From Syntrophobacterales bacterium (lineage in GTDB: Bacteria; Desulfobacterota; Desulfobaccia; Desulfobaccales; 0-14-0-80-60-11), in the NCBI GenBank assembly GCA_023229795.1, contig JALNYP010000013.1:1-64000 (forward strand): 64,000 nt of DNA, written 5' to 3'. Numbering within the stretch: the stretch's first letter is position 1; each line of letters starts with the position of its first letter. The notes under the pieces were generated by a model. It worked only from the letters and a program-made list of their open reading frames with translations. It was not told the origin of the DNA and did not search any database. Below are positions 56,557 through 64,000 of this stretch, piece by piece. The translations under genes were made by a program, and so were the position numbers.

Positions 56557-56689
56557 CCCCTTGAGTCCCGCTTTTCCCCTTCTTCGCCCTCGCCCCTTTT
56601 CGCCCCACAAAAAAACCCGGAAGCCGCATTACCGGCCCCCGGGCAAACCCCGACCCTGCCTTGTCTGTTTTTCCGCTAATTGCTCCCCG

Positions 56690-56875
56690 CTACTTCTTTA
56701 CATCCTCCATCTTGCCCTTGCCCTTGGTCTTGGTGCCGCACATGGGGCAGAGGATATCGATCTCTTTTTCGTCCCCGATGAACTTCTCTTTGAGCTTCTC
56801 CGGCCCCAAAAAGGAGATATCCCCGCAGGCGCAGGCCGGACACTCCGCATGCACGATAAATTTCTTCTTCGCCAT
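56690..56875 (-). CDS. Small zinc-ribbon protein
   Basis: 61 residues: MAKKKFIVHAECPACACGDI SFLGPEKLKEKF, ILCPMCGTKTKGKGKMEDV; CPAC and CPMC pairs. GGAGGG upstream of ATG 56875. Possibly a rubredoxin-like or zinc-binding regulator; unknown. The 740 bases from here to 57614 carry only a dispersed repeat and no gene I can support. Confidence 0.65.
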   Translation of the reverse strand: MAKKKFIVHAECPACACGDISFLGPEKLKEKFIGDEKEIDILCPMCGTKTKGKGKMEDVKK

Positions 56876-57152
56876 ATGCCCTCCGCTGCTCTGAATGATA
56901 AGTCCGGGTCAACCCCGGTCCACGTCCCATCAAACCACTATATTTCATATAAGTATCGCCGCCCCCTCAAGCAAGGGGCGGCGGGTTGCCTGCCGGCGTT
57001 TAGCCGATGGCGCGCTCAGTCTGCCGCAGGATGGGAAGGCGTTGCCGGAGGCGAACGCAATGGCGAAACGTTCGGAGTCCCCTAAAAAAACCATGGAGGA
57101 AAATCAATAAGATAAGGCTGAGGTTGGTAGTCCCAACGGGACTCTTTCATGT

Positions 57153-57236
57153 AAAAACTGGCATCTCCATGCCTAATGATTTCAAGGACTTGGACAGAAG
57201 GCCTTCATGGAGTTGACATAAGAATAGCGAAATTTT
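57153..57236 (-). repeat. Dispersed ~84-bp repeat, copy B (inverted)
   Basis: Reverse complement matches 4920-5003 with conserved AGGCCTTCTGTCCAAG and AGATGCCAGTTTTT. On the plus strand reads KTGISMPNDFKDLDRRP, as in copy A on its minus strand. Confidence 0.6.
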
Positions 57237-57614
57237 CCCGGTGGTTTTCCCCCAAAAAAACATCCGGTGATCCCAGATATCTAGTGCCACCGGATGGAAT
57301 GATGCTTTACTACCTGCGCAATGATCTTCAGTCAAAGTTAATTTTCTATATTTTTTTACAGGCTTCATCAAGCCCGATAGGTGCGGTTTCCCGGCAAGCC
57401 CCGGAAGGCATTGCGGGTGTCAACTAAAAAGGAACTTATCCCCAAATCCGCCCTGTTTTTACAGTTGCAATAATTACGCAATTATGGCGGGCGAACTTGA
57501 TAATGCCCCCCTAAAAGGAGAACACTGTCAGATTAATACCGGGCTTCGCCGAAATCCGCTGCAATAGGGAGCATTGTCTAGATTGGATGAGTCAAAAGGT
57601 AAGCAAATAGATTT

Positions 57615-58586
57615 TTAGGGTTCATGCCTCTTAAGAGTTCGGAGTTCATCTTCTACCATCAAGGTAATGACTTCTTTCATTTTATGTTTAGCCTGCCATT
57701 TCAAAATCTTCCGGGCCTTACTAGGATTGCCCCGGCTGATGGCAATTTCGGTAGGCCGGAATAAACCGGGGTCCTTGATGACATGCTCACGCCAATCCAG
57801 TCCCACCTGAAGAAAAGCCGTACCCACAAATTCTTCCAAAGAGTGGCTCTCACCTGTGGCGATCACGAAATCGTCTGGGTATTTCTGCTGCAACATGAGC
57901 CACATGGCTTTAACATAATCCGGGGCCCAACCCCAGTCGCGCTGGATGGCAATATTCCCAAGCTGGAGTTTCTCTTGAGATCCGGTAGTAATGCGGCAGG
58001 CTGCGGCAACTATCTTTTTCGTGACGAAACGAGCTGGCCTTAAGGGCGATTCGTGATTGAACAAAATCCCGGAACAGGCAAAGATATTATAGGCTTCCCG
58101 ATAGTTGGCCACTTCCCAAAAAGCCGCGGCTTTGGCCACAGCATAGGGACTGCGGGGGCGAAACGGCGTGTGTTCACCGGCTGCGTCGACAATATCCCCA
58201 AAACAGTCTCCGGAACAAGCATTATATAATTTTATAGGTTTTCCCGTGAATCGGATGGCTTCCAAAAGGTTAAGGGTGCCAACACTGATACTTTCTAAGG
58301 TTTCTACCGGCTGCTGAAAAGAGAGGCCCACAGAACTTTGCCCCGCTAGGTTGTAAATCTCATCCGGCTTCACCTTGATAATCGCTTGCAGGACGCTACG
58401 AAAATCGGTAATTGCCACGGATTCTACCTCGATCTTGTCGAGAATCTTGAGGCGGACTAAATTTCCGAAGGACGAAATCTGGGCATCCCGGGAACTCCCG
58501 ACTACTTGATACCCTTCAGCCAACAAGAGTTGGGCGAGAAACGCTCCATCCTGTCCAGAAATCCCACAAATAAGTGCCTTTTTCAT
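57615..58586 (-). CDS. GDP-mannose 4,6-dehydratase paralogue (SDR)
   Basis: 323 residues from ATG 58586 (MKKALICGISGQDGAFLAQL). Gmd-like: PDEIYNLAGQSSV, SPYAVAKAAAFWEVANYREA (YxxxK), [34 protein letters not shown]. The usual TSELYG block is replaced by CSGDCFGD. Together with the true gmd it suggests two steps of GDP-deoxyhexose synthesis; could act as the 4-reductase or on another NDP-sugar. Same strand as gmd, 142 nt downstream. Confidence 0.78.
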   Translation of the reverse strand: MKKALICGISGQDGAFLAQLLLAEGYQVVGSSRDAQISSFGNLVRLKILDKIEVESVAITDFRSVLQAIIKVKPDEIYNLAGQSSVGLSFQQPVETLESISVGTLNLLEAIRFTGKPIKLYNACSGDCFGDIVDAAGEHTPFRPRSPYAVAKAAAFWEVANYREAYNIFACSGILFNHESPLRPARFVTKKIVAAACRITTGSQEKLQLGNIAIQRDWGWAPDYVKAMWLMLQQKYPDDFVIATGESHSLEEFVGTAFLQVGLDWREHVIKDPGLFRPTEIAISRGNPSKARKILKWQAKHKMKEVITLMVEDELRTLKRHEP

Positions 58587-58728
58587 GAATTGTACCTTAT
58601 ATGTGCAATGGCCTCCTACTGCAATAGAAAAAGTCTTAAAAGTTTCTTTTATAAATTTAAACCCTGCGAGCTTCTTCGGCTTTGAGCCCAATTGGCATCA
58701 CTATCAGTCTGCTCACCTCCCTCTCCGG

Positions 58729-59799
<1,071 letters not shown>

Positions 59800-59886
59800 G
59801 GCAACAACCTCTCATCTCTTTATTTGGCTCTTTAACATAATCCGCTGCATAATCCGAAGCAAGATCAGAGGGACTGTTTTCCTTCT

Positions 59887-61320
59887 TCAGGCTTTGTCCG
59901 GGTGCCAGTAATCATCGTCCAGACGCATGATATCGTCTTCTTCAAGGTAATCCCCCGTCTGCACCTCGACGATCTGCAAGGGCTCAATGGTGGGATTTTC
60001 AAGGCGGTGAGGAGTCTTCGGCGGAATGTAGACACTCTGATTACTGGACACCAGTCTGAGTTCCTGGCCAACGGTGACCTGAGCCGTACCGGAGACCACC
60101 ACCCAGTGTTCCGCCCTGCGTTGATGCACCTGGAGGCTGAGTTTTTTTCCCGAATCCACCACGATTCGCTTGACCTTAAAACCCGGCCCTTCGTCTGTAA
60201 CTGTATAGCGGCCCCAGGGACGCTCCACCGTGGTATGGTGCACTGACTCCACCAGCTGCTGCCGGTGCAACTCTGTCACCAGGTCTTTGACCTCCTGGGC
60301 CCGGTCCCGGTGGCAAACCAGGGTGGCATCCGGGGTATCCACCACGATGGTGTTCTCTAACCCGATGGTCGCCACCAGCCGGTTTTGCGCCCAAAAGATG
60401 CACTCCTGGCTGTGCTGGTCCAGTACCCGGCCTTCCTTCACGTTCCCCCGCCCATCCCGGGGAAATAGATCGTGCAGGGCTTCCCAGGTCCCCACATCGT
60501 TCCAGCCCATCTCCACCGGCACCACCACCACATTCTCAGCCTTCTCCAGAATGCCGTGATCAAAAGAGATGCTAGGGAGGCGTTGGTAGATTTCTTCCAG
60601 GGAGGCCTGGTTCTCCGGATGCCGCATCCGGTCCAGCTCACGGCACAGGTCCGGCAAATAGCGGGAGCAGGCATCTAAGACGACATCCGGGCGAAACAGA
60701 AAAATACCGCTATTCCAGGAGTAGCACCCATCGGCCAGAAACTCCTGAGCCTGGGCCAGGGGGGGCTTTTCGATAAAGCGGGCGACCCGGCAGGCCCGCC
60801 CCTGGTCATCTAACGGCGCCCCTTGTTTGATGTAGCCATAGCCCGTCTCCGGACGGGTAGGGGGAATGCCGAAGGTTACCAGGCAGCCGGCCTGAGCCCA
60901 GTTGGCTCCCACATCGAGACCCCGGAGCAGGCTGGCCTGGTCCCGTATGAAATGATCGGCCGGGAATACCGCCATGATTCCCTCCCTCACCTCTTCCTCC
61001 AGGGTAACTGCGGCCAGCCCCACCGCCGCCGCGGTATTGCGGCCCTGGGGTTCAACCCAAATCCGCACCCCATCCCAGCCTTTTCGATGCAGTTCCTGGT
61101 GAATGAGTTCGGCCTGGGAGGCATTGGTCACCACCGCCAGGCGCTCCGGTGGAATCCGGGGGAGCAGGCGCTTGACGGTGGATTGCAGCATGGATTCGGA
61201 GCCCAGCAGGCGCAGGACCTGCTTAGGATATTGAGAGCGACTTAAAGGCCAAAAGCGAGTCCCCCACCCCCCGGCCAAGATGACGCCATAGATGGGAATG
61301 TTGTTGTGCATATTCATCAT
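59887..61320 (-). CDS. manC: Mannose-1-phosphate guanylyltransferase / mannose-6-phosphate isomerase
   Basis: 477 residues. Nucleotidyltransferase VILAGGWGTRFWPLSRSQYP, FPADHFIRDQ, FIEKPPL; C-terminal cupin isomerase RPWGRYTVTDEGPGFKVKRI, LSLQVHQRRAEHWVVVSGTA, IPPKTPHRLENP. The bifunctional form of type II PMI. Makes GDP-mannose for gmd. Confidence 0.96.
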   Translation of the reverse strand: MMNMHNNIPIYGVILAGGWGTRFWPLSRSQYPKQVLRLLGSESMLQSTVKRLLPRIPPERLAVVTNASQAELIHQELHRKGWDGVRIWVEPQGRNTAAAVGLAAVTLEEEVREGIMAVFPADHFIRDQASLLRGLDVGANWAQAGCLVTFGIPPTRPETGYGYIKQGAPLDDQGRACRVARFIEKPPLAQAQEFLADGCYSWNSGIFLFRPDVVLDACSRYLPDLCRELDRMRHPENQASLEEIYQRLPSISFDHGILEKAENVVVVPVEMGWNDVGTWEALHDLFPRDGRGNVKEGRVLDQHSQECIFWAQNRLVATIGLENTIVVDTPDATLVCHRDRAQEVKDLVTELHRQQLVESVHHTTVERPWGRYTVTDEGPGFKVKRIVVDSGKKLSLQVHQRRAEHWVVVSGTAQVTVGQELRLVSSNQSVYIPPKTPHRLENPTIEPLQIVEVQTGDYLEEDDIMRLDDDYWHPDKA

Positions 61321-61399
61321 GGAGCTATCTCCGATCGTCCCTTTGCTATGCAGATCTTATGTCTCACTCAGGTCTAAAACGTATGAAAGGATATTGGAA

Positions 61400-62575
61400 T
61401 CACTTCCTGAATGAAAAGTTTCCCAACTTTTCGATCCTCCGGCAGGCTTCATCCAACACAGCATCTTCTTTGGCAAAGCAAAATCTTGCCAGGTGGTCGC
61501 CCGCCTCGTCGTGATAAAAGGCCTCTCCCGGCACGCAGGCCACCCCCGATTGCCGCAGCAGGTTCATGGCTTTTTCCTTGCTGGTCTCTCCCGGAATCCG
61601 GGAAATATCGGCCAGCACATAGTAAGCCCCCTGGGGGACATAGGGCTCGAGCCCTGCCCGGGAGAGCGCTGCACAAATCCTATCCCGCTTATTCACATAT
61701 TCCTGGGTGAGTTTGTCATAATAATCCGGCCCCAGGGCCATCAACCCCTTTGCCACTCCCATTTGGAGGGGCGCCGGGGCGCAGACGTACACTAGATCAT
61801 TGAAATAGCCGATGGTTTGGGCCCATTTCGTATCACAGATACTGTATCCGACGCGCCAGCCGGTTATACTGAAGGTCTTGGAAAGCCCTGAAATGGTGAT
61901 GGTACGCTCTTTCATCCCCGGCAGGGTCGCGGGCGGTATATGTCTATGGCCATCGTAGACAAAATGTTCATAAATTTCATCGGTAAACACGAACAAGTCG
62001 TGCTTGGCCGCAAAGGCCGCCAGGCGCTGCAATTCTTCATAGGCAAACACCTTGCCCGAAGGGTTGGCCGGAGTGTTAATCATAATCCCCCGGATCTTGG
62101 GGCTGAGCACCTTTTCCAGGTCCTGTTCACTGAAGGTCCAGGCGGGCGGTTCCATGCGCACATACACCGGGACCGCCTGGGTTGCCACCAGGGTGCTGAC
62201 GTGGTAGCCGTAATACGGTTCGAACAGAATGACTTCATCACCGGGATCGAGGAGGGCGAGGCAGGCGCAATAAAAAGCGCCGGTGGCCCCGGCGCTGACG
62301 ATGATCTCCCTTTCCGAATCCGCTTCCATGCCGGTGATGATTTTTTGTTTGTGGGCGATTGCCTGTCTCAGTTCAGTCAGGCCGTCATAGCGGGTGTAGG
62401 TATTGAGGCCCGCCTCCATGGCCGCGGCCGCGCCCTGCCGGACCATGGCCGGAACCTCCAGGTCGCACACCCCCTGGGACAGGTTAATCCCCTCCACCCG
62501 GTCACATTCAATGGACATATTTCTAATTTCCGACTGCATCACCCATTCATGGCGCTGACTCAGGTGCAGACCCAC
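61400..62575 (-). CDS. Class I/II PLP aminotransferase
   Basis: 391 residues from GTG 62575 (AAGGAGA 6-7 nt upstream; an ATG at 62662 is poorer). GINLSQGVCDLEVPAMVRQG, LTELRQAIAHKQKI, active Lys in SGLSKTFSITGWRVGY. Similar to aspartate or aromatic aminotransferases. Its position between manC and a DegT enzyme could make it part of the sugar cluster or independent amino-acid metabolism. Confidence 0.88.
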   Translation of the reverse strand: MGLHLSQRHEWVMQSEIRNMSIECDRVEGINLSQGVCDLEVPAMVRQGAAAAMEAGLNTYTRYDGLTELRQAIAHKQKIITGMEADSEREIIVSAGATGAFYCACLALLDPGDEVILFEPYYGYHVSTLVATQAVPVYVRMEPPAWTFSEQDLEKVLSPKIRGIMINTPANPSGKVFAYEELQRLAAFAAKHDLFVFTDEIYEHFVYDGHRHIPPATLPGMKERTITISGLSKTFSITGWRVGYSICDTKWAQTIGYFNDLVYVCAPAPLQMGVAKGLMALGPDYYDKLTQEYVNKRDRICAALSRAGLEPYVPQGAYYVLADISRIPGETSKEKAMNLLRQSGVACVPGEAFYHDEAGDHLARFCFAKEDAVLDEACRRIEKLGNFSFRK

Positions 62576-62670
62576 GACCCTCTCCTTTGCTGAAAATGAA
62601 AGACCCACGCGATTCGACGCTCCTAATGCCGGGTTGGTCGGGTCGAATCTAAGTGGGCCCAAGGAAAATA

Positions 62671-63777
62671 TTATTTTTCGTAGAACCGCCGCACTACCCC
62701 AATCACATAATCGACTTCCTGGTCGGTAATCTCCACGTTCATGGGCAGCGAGCAGACCTCCCGGCTCAGGGCCTCCGTTTCCGGAAAGCCCCGGTCTTCC
62801 AACTTCAAGGCTTCATGTCGATAGTAGGGTTTGCGGAATTGAGTCAGTATCTCAACTCCATTGGCCTTTAGATACTCGGAAAAATCATTCCCCTGTTTGG
62901 CCCTGACCACATAGTTTTGATAAACATGGTCCCTTCTGGTATCGTCGTAGTGGGGCAGGAGCAGATCGGGGATATCGGCAAGTCCGGCCCTGTAGCGTGC
63001 GGCGATCTCTCTCCGTCTCACTATCCAACTCGGCAGGTGCCTCAGTTTGATATCCAAAAAAGCCGCCTGAAGATTGTCTAGGAGGCAGGTGAAGCCGTGG
63101 CCGTGGTATTCCCCGGTCTGGCGGTCTTCGCCATTATAGCGCATCCGGGTGGCAAAAAGAGCCACTTCCGGATCATTGGTGGTAATGGCGCCACCGTCAC
63201 CGTAGCCTCCCAGAATCTTAAACGGATAAAAACTCCAACAGCCCGTCAGGCCCCAGGAACCGGCCTTTTTTTCCAGCATCTGGGACCCCAGACTCTGGCA
63301 GGCGTCTTCCACCACTACCAGTTTATATTTTTCGGCAAGCTCCATGACCCGCACCATATCGGCCATGTAACCGTTCAGGTGCACGGTCATAATGCCCCGG
63401 GTCCGGGGTGTTATAGCTTCTTCAATCCTGTCGCAGTCAATATTGAAGTTCTTGCCCACATCAACCAGCACCGGCTTGGCTCCAACATTGACAATGGCAG
63501 AGGCGGAGGCCACAAAGGTGTGCGCCGGCACGATCACTTCATCCCCCGGCCCGATACCCGCGGCTCGCAAAGACATGTGGAGAGCATCGTAGCCGCTGTT
63601 CAGGCCCACGGCATACTTGGTGCCCACAAAGGCAGCCAGGTTTTCTTCGAAACTTTTGAGCTGTCCACGGTCAATCAAATCTCCCTTGGACATAACCTCA
63701 AAATAGGTAGCATCGATCTCCTCTTTAATCATCTGATAATTGCGGGCTGGATTAACCAATCTGATATTATGGCTCAT
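62671..63777 (-). CDS. DegT/DnrJ/EryC1/StrS sugar aminotransferase
   Basis: 368 residues: KYAVGLNSGYDALHMSLRAA, DEVIVPAHTFVASASAIVNV, VVVEDACQSLGSQ, SFYPFKILGGYGDGGAITTN (Lys active site). Transfers an amino group to a keto sugar; with gmd product this could give GDP-perosamine (inference). Start overlaps the next gene by 11 nt, coupled. Confidence 0.9.
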   Translation of the reverse strand: MSHNIRLVNPARNYQMIKEEIDATYFEVMSKGDLIDRGQLKSFEENLAAFVGTKYAVGLNSGYDALHMSLRAAGIGPGDEVIVPAHTFVASASAIVNVGAKPVLVDVGKNFNIDCDRIEEAITPRTRGIMTVHLNGYMADMVRVMELAEKYKLVVVEDACQSLGSQMLEKKAGSWGLTGCWSFYPFKILGGYGDGGAITTNDPEVALFATRMRYNGEDRQTGEYHGHGFTCLLDNLQAAFLDIKLRHLPSWIVRRREIAARYRAGLADIPDLLLPHYDDTRRDHVYQNYVVRAKQGNDFSEYLKANGVEILTQFRKPYYRHEALKLEDRGFPETEALSREVCSLPMNVEITDQEVDYVIGVVRRFYEK

Positions 63778-64000
63778 TATTATATACGCTCCATTTTAAA
63801 TCGACTAGAGCCTCTTGAATACGCTCTTTTGCGTCGGTGCTAACAACTTGATCAAATTTAGAAAGTAATATCTGAATATTTTGTATTGTTTCTTGCACTC
63901 TGATTGACAAGTTATAAAAATTTCCTAATTGATCAGATTCCTGTAATGCTGCCTTCACTCGTTGGCTAATAGCAACAGGGGAAAGGCCATAGGTCTCTCG
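63767..64000 (-). CDS. Unknown helical protein, N-terminus beyond the window
   Basis: Open frame from the window edge: RETYGLSPVAISQRVKAALQ ESDQLGNFYNLSIRVQETIQ and VDLKWSVYNNEP, helical. Extends beyond 64000. Overlaps the DegT gene by 11 nt, so probably cotranscribed. Family not recognised. Confidence 0.5.
   Translation of the reverse strand, partial: RETYGLSPVAISQRVKAALQESDQLGNFYNLSIRVQETIQNIQILLSKFDQVVSTDAKERIQEALVDLKWSVYNNEP

Overview
The window looks like a chromosomal segment from an anaerobic, GC-rich bacterium of the Desulfobacterota (former Deltaproteobacteria), probably a sulfate-reducing or syntrophic lineage. Pointers are an HdrA-type flavin/Fe-S protein, several NifX/orange-protein (ORP)-like small proteins with a remnant of an Mrp-ORP carrier, many sigma-54 regulators, PAS-rich kinases, and apparent use of selenocysteine. 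The placement is inferred from gene content; no rRNA or tRNA is present to confirm it.

Layout. 0-8.1 kb is a decayed accessory zone: a SWIM-protein C-terminal piece, a broken TOTE-type primase/helicase/phospholipase-D gene whose middle is replaced by a HEPN gene between perfect 42-nt inverted repeats, a nucleotidyltransferase/HEPN pair, an orphan group II intron domain V, a PAS histidine kinase and a frameshifted IS4-like element. 8.1-24.9 kb is a metal/Fe-S and redox region: broken cobO, zip and mrp-like genes, a CDF transporter fused to a NifX-like domain, several NifX-like proteins, a radical SAM protein, a sigma-54 regulator, and a 1490-residue HdrA-GltD-type protein. Two good sigma-54 promoters point outward to a NifX/zinc-ribbon gene and to hdrA. 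25.1-32.8 kb holds a six-gene operon with two class III CoA-transferase subunits and four small unrecognised proteins, downstream of a large PAS/GAF sigma-54 regulator.

33.4-36.2 kb is an arsR-led operon with two apparent selenoproteins: a 150-residue unknown and a rhodanese-DsbD fusion with two UGA codons. A third, at 42.0-42.7 kb, is a MerB-like (organomercurial lyase family) protein with two in-frame UGA codons, each followed by a hairpin at the right distance for a bacterial SECIS; the second hairpin has a perfect 7-bp stem and a GGUC loop. Conventional gene finders would split these genes at UGA. Together they suggest a selenium-based thiol, sulfur or metal chemistry and are the most interesting content here.

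36.9-49.5 kb carries signalling genes (hybrid kinase with response-regulator/cyclase, and a sodium-solute symporter-kinase fusion), a HigBA toxin-antitoxin pair and a HEPN-like gene. 50-64 kb is mostly housekeeping and envelope sugar metabolism: pgi, pgm, an SDR, a PIN-PhoH ATPase, and a minus-strand GDP-mannose cluster (manC, gmd, a gmd paralogue, two PLP aminotransferases) probably feeding O-antigen or exopolysaccharide synthesis.

Many genes in the first 12 kb carry single-base frameshifts, several near homopolymers. Genuine decay and sequencing error cannot be separated from one sequence.
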